Shown here: positions 49,852 through 62,300 of the stretch, one piece after another
How the letters are laid out: each line of letters begins with the position of its first letter
Numbering within the stretch: the stretch's first letter is position 1
Origin: Impatiens glandulifera
Lineage: Eukaryota > Streptophyta > Magnoliopsida > Ericales > Balsaminaceae
NCBI RefSeq assembly: GCF_907164915.1
Contig: NC_061869.1
Coordinates: 39,866,840 to 39,930,839 of the forward strand
Direction of reading: 5' to 3'
DNA: 64,000 bases
Position numbers and translations under genes: made by a program
Notes under the pieces: model-generated
What the model was told of the DNA's origin: nothing
Seen by the model: only the letters and a program-made list of their open reading frames with translations
The model's database searches: none

Positions 49852-50102
49852 ATGAGATTTGTATGCCTACAAATATTAAAAGATGTCTTTGTATAGAAGC
49901 GCCCCACCGAGGCATGAAGAGTTACAAAGATTAAGTAGTAAGTCGCTCATTGTGCAGATTATGCAATATAAACCATCCTTGTGTGATCATGCACCTATCT
50001 TCCCAAACTACGCAATCACAAGACCAATAACATTTTGCAAATGTCAATCTACCAAACTGACGCAAACTTATGGCTATCTCATAAATTTTGTCACGTAACT
50101 CG

Positions 50103-51835
50103 AACTAGTTAGGAACGTTCAGACTAACAGACATAGTTAGACGTGCATTCTAACGGATAAGTTACACGTGCAGTCTAACAGACGTAGTTAGACGTGCAGT
50201 CTAACAAATACGTAGTTAAACGTGCAGTCTAACAAATGAAAGTTAAACACAGGGAGTCTAACTCCTTCAGATTAGTCTGAAGTGACACGTAGTTATACGT
50301 GCATTCTAACGGATAAATAGTTACACGTGCAGTCTAACAGACGTAGTTAGATATGCAGTCTAACGGATACGTAGTTAAACATGTAGTCTAACAGACGTAG
50401 TTAGACGTGCACTCTAACAAATGAAAGTTAGACACAGGGAGTTTAACTCCTTTAGATTAGTCTAAAGGGACACGTAGTTAGACGTGCAGTCTAACAGACG
50501 TAGTTAGACATGCAGTCTAACGGATACGAAGTTAGACGTGCAGTCTAATAGACGTAGTTTGACGTGTAGTCTAACAAACGTAGTTAGACGTGCAGTCTAA
50601 CAAACGTAGTTAGACGTGCAGTTTAACAGACGTAGTTAGACGTGCAGTCTAACGGAGACGTAGTTAGACGTGCAGTCGAATAGACGTAGTTAGACGTGCA
50701 GTCTAATGGATACGTAGTTAGACGTGCAGTCTAATAGACGTAGTTAGACATGTAGTCTAATGGATACGTAGTTAGACGTGCATTCTAACAAACGTAGTTA
50801 GACGTGCAGTCTAACAGACGTAGTTAGACGTACAGTCTAATAGACGTAGTTAGACGTGTAGTCTAACAAACATGGTTAGACGTGCAGTCTAACGGATGCG
50901 TAGTTAGACGTGCATTCTAATAGACGTAGTTAGACGTGTAGTCTAACAAACGTAGTTAGACGTGCAATCTAACAGACGTAGCTAGACGTGCAGTCTAACA
51001 GACGTAGTTAGACGTGCAGTCTAACAAATGAAAGTTAGACGTGTAGTCTAACAAATGAAAGTTAGACACAATGAGTCTAACTCCTTCAGATTAGTCTGAA
51101 GGGACACGTAGTTAGAGTGCAGTCTAACAAACGTAGTTAGACGTGTAGTCTAACAAATAAAAGTTAGACGCATGGAGTCTAACTCTTTAAGATTAGTCTG
51201 AAGGGACACGTAGTTAGACGTGCAGTCTAAGAGACATAGTTAGACGTGTAATCTAACGGATACGTAGTTAGACGTGCAGTCTAACGGAGACGTAGTTAGA
51301 CGTGCAGTCGAACAGACGTAGTTAGACGTGCAGTCTAACGGATACGTAGTTAGACGTGCAGTCTAATAGATGTAATTAGACGTGTAGTCTAACGGATACG
51401 TAGTTAGACGTGCATTCTAATGGATACGTAGTTAGACATGCATTCTAACAGACATAGTTAGACGTACAGTCTAATAGACGTAGTTAGACGTGTAGTCTAA
51501 CAGACGTAGTTAGACGTGCAGTCTAACGGATGCGTAGTTAGACGTGCATTCTAATAGACGTAGTTAGACGTGCAGTCTAACAGACGTAGTTAGACGTGCA
51601 ATCTAACAGACGTAGTTAGACGTGTAGTCTAACAGACGTAGTTAGACGTGTAGTCTAACAAATGAAAGTTAGACGTGCAGTCTAACAAATGAAAGTTAGA
51701 CACAGTGAGTCTAACTCCTTCAGATTAGTCTGAAGGGACACGTAGTTAGACGTGTCGTCTAACTTCATTAGACTTGGTGGTCTAATGGATCCCGCTATTA
51801 GACGGGGGCGTCTAACTTCATTAGACTTGGTAGTC
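50103..51835. repeat. GTCTAAC/GTTAGAC minisatellite, ~1.7 kb
   Basis: About 65 copies of a ~25-28-bp unit, acgtagttagacgtgcagtc-taaca or -taacgg-at. Interspersed longer motifs (agggagtctaactccttcag, attagtctgaagggacac) recur near 50257, 50438, 51068, 51175 and 51703, marking a higher-order repeat. The ends grade into gacttggtggtctaatg units (51760-51860). It shares GTCTAA/GACGT motifs with the copia A LTR arrays and, like them, lies in SIRE-type LTR sequence. Confidence 0.9.
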
Positions 51836-52698
51836 TAATGAAGCACGTCTAATGCATCGCTTCAGCAGTTGCTTGAAGTTAGCATCCGTCTACCCACGAT
51901 CAACTAGTTGTACGCTACTCCTGCTCTACTAATCTGTGCAGATTAGTACAACAGTCAGTTCCATCCAATGAATTAATGCCACATAAGCAAATATTCTTCC
52001 CACTATTTTTTCTTGCAGGACAATCCTAGAAGAATATTCGGCGCATTACCAGATTGGTACGGCCATGATCTTTGTGCACCTGTGTACTATGGAGGCTTTC
52101 CCATGGGTGTTTGCCACGTGTCACTAGAGAAGATTCGACCGTTGGTACATGTTCTATATTTAAAGATCCTGAAGGACAACGGACAAATAGAGATACGAAC
52201 GAACAAGCAAGTTAGCTAATCAGCAAGTTTGTTGAACACACAATCGCTCTTACGAAGTGCTTTCTTGCTTACTGTGTTTTACATCAAGAGAGAGATAGAA
52301 TCAAAGTATTGTCTAGCTAAGTGATATTCTTCAATATACTGTAAGTTGAACATAGTTTATTCTGTTCAACAATGAGCTAGCTTTGAAACTGTATTTGATT
52401 CTAAGAAAAGTATAGTGAATCTTTCTGTTGGTTGGAAGAAGGGGTTACGTAGGAGAGTTTTGCTCTGAACATCCATAAACATCTCTTTGTGTCTTTTACA
52501 TTTTGTTATCTCCTTCTTCATCGGTTCTTAGCTTCAAACATGAGCAAACGTTTCCGCACTTGAATCACTTCAAGAGTTTGCAAGAGTTTGTGAAGAATAG
52601 AAAGTGATATTAATCCCTAACAGGATTTCTATCAAACCGTTTTCCAGAAGTTGTCATCAATAGTTAGACTCTTGTCTCTATTGGTGCCACCGATCCTT
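51836..52698 (+). repeat. SIRE-type LTR (3' part), solo or truncated, related to copia A
   Basis: agaatattcggcgcattacc and attggtacggccatgatc match, on the opposite strand, the copia A LTR tract around 19250-19270. The rest follows in order: a gtgtttgccacgtgtcac-like tract, gattcgaccgttgg, TATA-like TATATTTAAAG (52153-52163), then gaatctttctgttggttgga. The end (ctctattggtgccaccgatcct, about 52675-52696) parallels the A LTR terminus (cctgtctctattgtcaacac and cgatcctaaca). No primer-binding site or gag follows, so it is a solo LTR or fragment. A 68-codon frame at 52013-52219 is LTR sequence. Confidence 0.7.
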
Positions 52699-54337
52699 TC
52701 AATATGAACCTTCCGAGAAGGCCCAACGAGCATCGTAATCGAGGTATCATCGATCATGTGATCGTCAATTTTTATCTATCCATTATTTTAATGTTTTTCT
52801 AAATAAAAAATGATACCAAGTAAAATTATAGATTATGTTGTTTACAAGTGTGGTGTCTATGATGTTAGACTTGGAACTTAGTCGTAATTTTCAAACCTTA
52901 CCCTTAGAAGGACATTTGATAGACACCCACATTTTATACCATATTTATAAATTAAATTTGAACTTATTTTAAAAAACAATTAGTGCAAATTTATTAAACA
53001 AATTTAAATGAACTAAAATGAATATTGTTTGTTTAAATTAATCTATGATAAGTTTTGTTTTGCATATTGAAGCAAGAGAAAAAAAAATATTAAATGCCAA
53101 GTCAACCGGGCCTAGGAATACTAAACACCTAGCCCCTTTCTTTTGTTCTTCCCTGGATGGACATCGGGAGCAACAAGAGAAATAGAAAACACACATAGGC
53201 ACGCCATTTCCCCCTTGTTCTTCATCTAACTACTTCTTTATCCAAGATATTGTCTATCACAACCAACATAAACTTCTTTGGAAAAACAAATATTCCGATC
53301 TGCTAGACCAAGGTCAAACGAGATAGAAGCACCAAGCAACCCTTCAACTCTACTTCAGCGAAAGATGACAAAGGATGTGTAACCCTAAATTGAAGCCCAA
53401 GCCTACAAGGAATGCTAGAAAACGAGATAGAGAGGAAAAATTAAAAAAGAAAAAAAAATAAAAAATTTCAGCGATTGTAGGCAAAAGTCTCTGTCGGATT
53501 TGTTGAGTTATTGAAGCTAGAAGTCTTATACTTGATTCAGGACGTTGACTCGTGTAGTTCTTTGATATTTGATGAGTAATGTGATAAACTTGAATTTTAA
53601 CCGAAGCAACAATGGGTTGAAGTCCAATCCATGTAAGTGTTCTTTGATTTTCCATTCCAATATGTTTATCTAGTACACACCTATTAACCAGGATATATTT
53701 GAGCTTTAATTCTTTTTTCCATATTATAAAATGAAGTACATACATGAATATAATGATACAAACCTAGTTACATGTTTGGTATTTAGGATTGAATTCATCT
53801 TTAGTAACATATTTTAGAATATAATAAATAAATAAAGTGTAAAATAATGTTATTTTAAATGGTCAAAAGCTTACACAATAGAGTCTATTAGTTAATGGGC
53901 ACATAAGACATAGTGTTTTTAACCATTTTTTACGTGTAACCAAACACTGGACCAATAATTTAATCTCTAATACGCGTTTGAACACGCAAAATAATTTTAT
54001 TTCTTAATTTTCGAGGAGTAAATTATGTGACGACTCAAAAAAGTCAAAGCTAGTCTTGATCGACGTTTTTTATTGCACTCTAGTCAAATCTACAATTGTG
54101 GTTTGTCTCAAAGGGACGCGACTATCAAGTTCGAAAACCTATTACGGAAAGAACCGGTTTTTGACATTATAATAATAATTTGAAAATATTTAATTCAAAT
54201 TATTTTTTTCTAATTTAATGTTTGATTGTCTTGATTTAAGTTACATATTTCTTTTCAAGTTTCTTTACATTAAATATAGTCAATTCAATAAAATTAAAAT
54301 TAAAATATTTTAAAATAAAAAAATAATCTATAAAATA

Positions 54338-54415
<78 letters not shown>

Positions 54416-54485
54416 TTTATTTTTAAAAAGTTATGTCATACAACTATACCTTTTATATTAAATGTAAATAAAATAGTATTTTTTG
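52699..54485. other. Intergenic DNA; (TA)n tract
   Basis: No gene supported. The phrase cctattacggaaagaaccgg near 54140 looks like part of an LTR, but no pair was found. A (TA)n microsatellite of ~68 bp lies at 54341-54408. The 131-codon open frame on the - strand (53745-53350) has no recognised domain and contains a poly-Phe run from an A-tract. Confidence 0.5.
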
Positions 54486-55392
54486 CCTCCGTTTGGTTAG
54501 GTGTACTATATATATATGTACAAACTATAAGGGGTATTAATTATTAATTGTATAAAGATATTAAGAGATATAAATTATATATGTTATATATATTTGGTTA
54601 AAAATATAAATTATATAATTTTTATTATTTTGTGTTTGACTAGTTATAATAAAAAGTAATAAAAAGTATAAAAGATTATTTTATCATTTTATATAAATTA
54701 TTTTTAATTATTATTTTAATATTTATTGGATGAAACTTATTGTTTTATTTTGTTTAATATTATGTGGTGAATAAATTGTAAATTATTGTTTATAGTCACT
54801 AATTTATTATATTCCTATTCTCCTTATTCAAATCAATGAATTGTAAAAATAGTTTATAGTCACTAGTTACTAGTTGGGCTTTGGCGATTTCAATTCCAAT
54901 AGATGCTGCAGCACAAACCATGACGATTATGAGAGTTAAACATGTAGAGCCTCCGAAACAAACATCTAAAATGGCTTTGAAGGCTTTTTAAGGAAACAGT
55001 TAAAACCATAATTGATCTCATGCTTACGGATAATAAAATACAAGATATGTCATTGAAACAATTCCATCTACCAAATAGTCTGAATTAGATAATTGATCTC
55101 ATGCTTATAGATAATAAAATAGTATGTTTGGTTCGATATCTCAGGCAAATGAAGGAAAGATAAAAGATATAGGAGAGGGAAGGAAAAGAGTAATAAGAAG
55201 ATGAAGGAAGAGAAAGGATATTAATGTAATAAAAACTTTAATAACTTTACTATTTATACCTAATATAAAGTATAATTTATAATATTTACTGTATATACAA
55301 AATTTTAAAACTAAACACCTTACAAATTTACAAATTTACTGCAGGTATAATTATATTGTATCTATAGTTTTATACCCAAAACCAAACGGAGG
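54486..55392. mobile_element. Terminal-inverted-repeat DNA element (907 bp)
   Basis: The left end is CCTCCGTTTGGTTAGG. The right end, reverse complemented, is CCTCCGTTTGGTTTTGG. The inverted repeat continues loosely (gtgtactata against gtataaaactata). No clear target duplication was found. The interior is AT-rich except for a non-repetitive stretch, about 54870-55000, that may be a captured gene piece. It also has a local duplication, ataattgatctcatgctta (about 55012 and 55091). Confidence 0.65.
54875..54988 (-). pseudogene. Possible captured membrane-protein gene fragment (low confidence)
   Basis: On the - strand, codons from about 54988 leftwards read KAFKAILDVCFGG, STCLTLIIVMVCAAASIGIE: a hydrophobic helix-like run. 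The LTLII-MVCAAASI part recalls the first transmembrane segment of plant autoinhibited Ca2+-ATPases (TLIILMVCAA-SI), but this is a short resemblance from memory. A stop (TAA) precedes it and no splice signals were confirmed. It could be chance. Confidence 0.25.
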
Positions 55393-56357
55393 TGGTGTAT
55401 ACTATTTTATCCTTCAATTTTAGGATATAAACATGGGTTAGATCTCTTGGACTAGATAAGGTATCAACAAATAATTAAATGTGTAAAATATATATTTCTA
55501 AACAGAATCTGTCTTTTACACATACTCTTTCCTGAACATTTTTAATAATCTATTTTTAAAAAAAGTGTTTTAACCCTTAATATTTTCTTTTCTTTTTCTA
55601 ATTTAATGAGAAAAATTAAGTAACAACTTTTAAAATAAATTTTATTTTAGGCCCAATAACCCGTCCAGATCCACCCACATTGTCATGAGCTATGCATTGG
55701 TTTAATTATCACATAATTTGGAAATGAGAACTACTACCGATTATTTCGGTCTCTCCATGTTCCCTCTTAGGGGAGAAGGGCAAAATCGTAAAAAAAAATA
55801 TGTAAATAAATAGTTTGCATAATAGTTCTTGTTTTGCCCCTCTCTAAGAGGAACATTCTAAAAGGAACAAGGGAGCAAAGAATTTGTTCAAATAATAGTT
55901 GTATTCGTATGGAATTCTTCTCTATCTCAGTATGATTTCTATCTAGTCGTGATTTGGTAATACATCAATTTGGCAGAATATTTGATGGAAGAACGGGATC
56001 CTTTTGAAGGACCTGTTATAATAGAAAAATCTTATATCTTGAAATTAATTAATCAAGTTATTTCCTTCTTGTCTTGGCAGATGATATTTCCCCCATAATT
56101 TGACTTGAAAAATGTTAATAGTTGAACAAAAAAATTACTTAAACTGCAAACTGAACATCTTATAAATAGGAAATAGGCTATGAAGCATTAATTGCAGTAC
56201 TAACACAACAATGTAATTTCCATGTAATAAAAATGCTACTAAGACTGTATTTTGGTTTCTTCTTTTCATTTTTTGAATAGAATTGTAAAACAAAAGAACA
56301 CCTTTCTTTAATTACAAGTTCAAGCTGATATGATCAATCAGAATTCTCACTTTTTTT
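55393..56357. other. 3' flank of the FGGY gene; inverted repeat at 55760-55852
   Basis: TTCCCTCTTAGGGGAGAAGG (from 55760) pairs with the reverse of cccctctctaagaggaa (to about 55852), giving an imperfect foldback arm pair with caaaat/ttttgcc continuing inward. It may be a very small MITE. Bases 55860-56357 should include the kinase 3'UTR; no polyadenylation signal stands out. Confidence 0.45.
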
Positions 56358-59300
56358 TTATGTGGCCAAAGCTTGTGCCATGATTGTTCGTCGAGAAAGT
56401 TGTTGCTGGTATAGTTCTCGGAAAATATGGTATTTAGCATCATGGTACTTCTTCACTTTTGGGTCATTAGTAGGGTTGATAACCTAACAACAATCACAAG
56501 AATATTCAATCCATCTATATATCATATTCAAATCATAACAAACCAAAATACCCTATACCTTAGAAGTTAGAAGAAAAAAAATCATATCTCAAATGTTCTT
56601 AATCTTCGATCAAACAAGATCCAAGGTTTCTTCTTCTTAGTACCAATTGCGTAATCATCGAGAATTTTCTAGTGGGACAAGGTTTATACTACACATGTTT
56701 TTGAAGAAGTCATAGATCTCACTAGTAAATCCAAACATCATAAACATTATAAGCTTAAATAGTGAAATTGAAGTCCCTTCTCATATATCTCTCACTTTTC
56801 ATTAGTCATTCTCACATATATAATTTTCTTATCTATATACTAGTAATTTCATATGTACTAATAACTAATAATATAAGCTATTCAACTCTTCAAAATATTA
56901 AATTAAAATAAATAGAGTGCAAAATTATATCATTTGCGTACCTCTCCAGCTGCGTTTAACGATCTCATCGCTTCACGTAGGGTAGAATACTTCTTTGAAG
57001 CTACAACACCAAGAATGGCAGCACCCAAGAGTACAGATTCATTCTCTTTGGGCAATATTATTGGACAACCTGCAACAATCACAATGTTCAATTACATAAT
57101 TACCCTTCAAAATATTATAAGTTTTTTGGACGGGAGGGATAAAATAGGAAAATTAAAGATGATGTTACTTCAAAAAAAAAAAACATATACCATACAAGAA
57201 AAAACACTTACAATTTTCTAATGAAATCATGATGGTGACAAAATACCAGTTTTCAAATAGGCTATTCATAACTAAAGCCAACATTTAAGCATTTAAATCT
57301 CAATAGTCAGTTATGTAAATAGAAACCAATTCGAAATCAGGTTTTCTTTTGAAATCAGGTAAAATCTATATTCTCAGATTCCTCGGAGTAAACAAATAAG
57401 ATCTTGCTCAATAACTTAGTTACAGATTTTAGGATGAAGAGGACTAAAATGAAAAAACAAGATGATGCTACTTTCCAACTATGGAAAAATTGATTCAGCT
57501 TCAAACTCAATAAAATAAACAAAATATGCAAATTTATCTGCTTTCAAACAGCTAAATATCTATAAACAGGGACAAGAAAGGGACCTAAAATATCTGCATG
57601 CTCTTGAATGTAGACTGGGTTCTTTGCAAGTCCACCACAAGCAAGTAGAGTATCAATCTGCAGAAACCCACAGAAAGATTGTTCTGACTCCCATATATGT
57701 TTTTGTATTTAGATCCATATTCAAATATAAAAACATAAATAAATATTGTAATCTGATTCTGTATCCAGATTAGGAACTATGTGAATAGAGACTCAGAGGG
57801 AGTGCAAGATTCTTTAACTGAAAGTATGATTATCTAAAGGATGACTTTTTGGTTTCTTATCAAAGTGATCCAGATATAGGTAAAGTGACAGACTCGTATC
57901 AAGTTTCATCCAAAGCATACATTGAGGTTGTCACGGAAAAAAGTATAGGATGAACTCGAGAATGAATCGAAGAAGACCAGAACAGAAGTGCAAATGGAAA
58001 TCCGAAGAATTTAAACTTAAACTTGAAGAGGATTGTGGAACAAAAAATATTATGAGATATCTAGGAAAAGTGGAAAACATTAAAGGGCTTAAGTTAGTTG
58101 TGAAACTAACTGATTACGAGAACAATAATGTTTATTCAGGATGAAATACTTTTCGCTTAGTTGATGCATGGTTGGGATGGACAAAATGATCAATCTGGAA
58201 TTAGTTGTCAGATCAACTTGATACTATGACCAAGAATTTATGGGTGCATGAATTTGGGAAGGGCAGGATTTTCAGAATTTCTCCATCTTTTTTCCAGATT
58301 TGTGCTCCTTGTTAATGAGATACTACAATATTATTGGATGTTTTGGTATGCATTTTTGTTCATGTGTGCGATTCGGAAAATTAACATCATTATTTTTTCA
58401 AAAATCACAATGATTTAGATAATTTGGAATATAACCCAAAAAACAAACTTCATTTCAAATGAAGTTTGTGAAGAAACTACTTCTGAGACCAGTATTTTTC
58501 CATGGTGGAGCTTGCATAGCATCCCACCATCAAGACCTACTTCAGTCGAGGTACTTCAGTGGGAATCGAACTTTGAGACCTCAGCCTCTTAGTTCAAAAA
58601 TATTACTACTTGAACTACTTGCGTGGGATAAAAAATTATTGGTGTATGTCATGCTAAGTAACGAAAACAATAATAACAGACCAAATTAAGAAAGAAGGTT
58701 ATATACCTTGTGGCCATGGGCATTGTAGTGCTCAACAATGTGGCGTGTGCCATATGCAATACCCTGTATTGTGGCAAGGTATAAAAGAGCCAACTGTTTT
58801 TCACTTGTATCAAGTGTTAATCCACATATCACACCTTTCGATTTTGGATCTGCAGCAGGAGACCTAAAGACAGAAGAAGATCATACTTAAAAGAGAGAAT
58901 TGTTAATACTCAATATTTAGGTAATCGTTGCCAACCTATTTCCATGGAAATCAGGAAGGACGTGTATCTCCTCAGTCAAAGCCGCAAGGAATGGCGCCTC
59001 CAGCTCATTCTGCATTGATTTTAGTATCTTGTTGAGTAGTTGGGTCAAAGAGATACCTGAGAATCACAAGTTACTAAATGATGGAAATATGCCAATCTTT
59101 ACACAAAGACAATACAAACAACTTTTCTTTTTTAGACCAAGTTTTTTTCTTAGAAGAGGCTAGCAACAACATCCCACCATGATTCCACTTCATTCAAGGT
59201 GTTCTTAGTGGAAAACCAGAGACCTCAACCTCTCCATTCAAGACTCTTACTTGAGCTACACTAAATAGGAAAAATGACAATGGCTACACCATAAGTCAGA

Positions 59301-62300
59301 TATTCTTAGTTACCCACCAGACAGGTGCAAGTCAGGAATGAGAAGAAACCCAAATTTATTTATTAATAATATTAATTTTAAATATAAAATATGAAAATTT
59401 TATGGTTTTTTAGTATGTAACTTAGGTTGATATTTTGTTTTTAATGATTTTGTAGGCTACAAATTACAATTTTGTGAATCCAAGGTAGGATATTGTCGAA
59501 AAACTTTAAATTGGATTATTTCTATGTTCTGCGTAGTGTTTTTTAATGTGTTTATTTAGTTTTATTTTGAATATTATGTTTAAATTGTTTGGAATGTTTA
59601 TATTCATTTTACAAACAAAAATATGTAAATTTAGAAAACACTTTAAAAGCATGGCATCGGGTATATTTGGGGTACTAGTCGAGGGATGGGATTGAAATGG
59701 TGTACCTTTGAGGTCGGGTAGTGGCTCTCTAGTAAGGGACAGGGGTTGGGTAATGATAGGTAAGATGAGAGAATAGAGAACTTGATATACAGTAGAGTAC
59801 ATCTAGTTTGAGTAAAACCTGTTATGGACTAGGGATATGTTGGTAAATAATGGGTACTATTGTAATTAGTAAAGAAAGCTAGATATAAATAGTCAAATGA
59901 ATTATGTGAATTGATGAATTTGGATTTTCTCCACTCAAGCTTAGGTATTCTCTTCTCATATGAATTTCTTCATTATATCTTCTCTAGATCCTAGATCTAT
60001 GGTATAGGTTTGTTAAAGAAGATTGGATGAGCATTGGGTGAAACCCAACCTATTATCCGACTCAAACACAACCCAATCTATAATTACCCAACCCATTCCC
60101 TTATATTCTAATTTGGGTTGGGTAAACCCATTCTACCCAAATTATATAAAAGTATTAAATCGGGTTTTTAGGGTTATGATATATATTTTAGCTTTTTTCC
60201 TACCCACTAAAAATTATTTATTTTTGCTAAGAACACACTGTACACACATAAAGTTTTATTAAACAAGGCAACCCAAAGAGAGAAGTACAGAAAGTAGAAA
60301 TAAACATCGGGATAACCTGAACAAAAACTAACCCAAAATAAATTTTAGGGTTATGTCATATACCCAAATTAAATTATCTTGAGCTAATACTAACCGAAAA
60401 TAAATTTTAGAGTTATGTCATATATTTTAGTTTTGTTCGGAACAGGTTAGATTTCCGTGATAAAGCAACCTAAAATAACAACATACCTTGGGAAGCAGCA
60501 CGATTGGCAATTATGGGTGAAGCAACATGATTCTCGATTATGTGATCTAATAATGCACCAGTAGCACTTTGTCCACCTTCTGTCAACCAGTACTCAGGCA
60601 CCATTGCTGAAACAAAATGTACAGAAATGGATTTTAAGAAGTGGTTTCTAATTGAAAAGTAGTTATAAAATATTAAACAAAATAAAAAATTATAAGTAAA
60701 TATTCATGTTATTGGACTATTTCATAAATCAAATCATTGTCAAATAACATAATTTAATAAAGAGCATTTTATTGGAGAAATCTATAAACAAGTCCCTAAA
60801 TTATTTTCCGAATTTGGAATAGAAAATTTGTAAATCATTAGAAGAAAAGGATTGATGAGGTTGGAATGAAACATGAATGAAGGGATTAGATGTAATTAAA
60901 GGGGGGCACAAAAAGATGCAATGATTCATTATGTACTTATTTCTAATATTCTGATGTAATTGCTAATTCCATTTGTCAAATTCCGAACATGTTGAGGCAG
61001 AGAGTTGTTTTTCCTTAAAGGAAGTGATTTTTTTTGTTTCTTTATTTTAAGAAATTTTTAATGAAAGGATTACAAATCACTTTTCTCAATAAAATAAATG
61101 CAATGATATCATCTGACCACTTTTACACTCTGAGGAAGAATTTATCCATTATAAAGAATATTAAACGGCACATTGATATCCATGAGTGATATCGAGATGA
61201 GTGTGATTGAGGACTTATGGTTTTCGATGCAGGTACCTAACCGGAGACTTTGACTTGGAGAGTAAGTGACAATGTTTTTTTATAACCTCAATATTGATTA
61301 TTTTCAATCCCATTTTGTTTATTATATTTATTTTTATTGTTTAAACAGTGCTTGTGTTTGATCTAGTTTTAATGAAATTCTCAAAAATATAAGCCTAGAA
61401 CTTTTTTATTTTGATTTTCTCCCTTGGAATTTCTTTTATGTCTATTTAGTTTTAAAAAACCTTTGAACTCACTAAATTTTAAGAATTTGAAAACCTTCCA
61501 AATCACCCAACTTGATATTGAAGGCTTTAATCAAAATCAGGAAATAATTAATAAGTTTTCAGATGTAGATTATGAGAACAAATGGATCTCCCCTCAACAA
61601 AGCCATAACCTTGCAAGACCAATAGAATAATGATATTACACATTTTCACATCACTTAAATCACAAAGTGACATGATTATGAAATAAAAGCTCAAAGAGAT
61701 GATTACCAAATCAAAGAAGAGTTAGAAAAAAAACTGGGAAAATAAAAACACCTCATCTCTTCCAGGATCAACTATGATTCTAGGAAAAGGAAACGAACTT
61801 GAGGTTCAAAGCACCCTAGCTGTCCTACTTGTGGGTTCACCCTCTTGGAAGTTAATTTTCTTAAGCTAGTGACTGACTATACATATCTTAACTGATACTT
61901 GATCATATTTCTACCATAGAATATGTGACTGATATGAGAGAATTTTAGGGTTAGGTTTTCTAACCCTTAATAAGTCAACGGATTGTTAACGGAGTCGGCA
62001 TGTTCTATAATTTCTTTTAATAAGCTGTGCAACAGAAGGTTTTCTATTTTGAATAAGCTGTGTAACTGCAGGTGACAGTTATTGGTAGCAGTTGATTAAA
62101 CTGCAGCAGTTATAACAGATGGGCAGAAACAGTTGGCAGAAACGAATTCTGGGAAAAACTGTCAAGGCAGGAGCCCCTTAAATACTAGTTGAAGGGGAAT
62201 GAAAAAGACTACTGATCATTTGAAAAATATCCAGGTTAATTCCTATTCTCTCTCTACTCTTACTCTAATCTCTCATATCCCATTCTAATCTTTTCTATCG

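Noticed and set aside
50103..51835. CRISPR-like look of regular short repeats
   Set aside because: Units are head-to-tail, degenerate and without unique spacers, in a plant retroelement LTR. It is a minisatellite.
52800..52830. Primer-binding-site-like gataccaagt
   Set aside because: No LTR boundary beside it in the right orientation, so probably chance.
53350..53745. 131-codon open frame on the - strand
   Set aside because: No recognised domain, contains a poly-Phe run from an A-tract, no paralog or gene context.
56934..57221. 95-codon open frame on the + strand
   Set aside because: It overlaps kinase exon 56942-57069 on the opposite strand, and the peptide is an antisense artefact.
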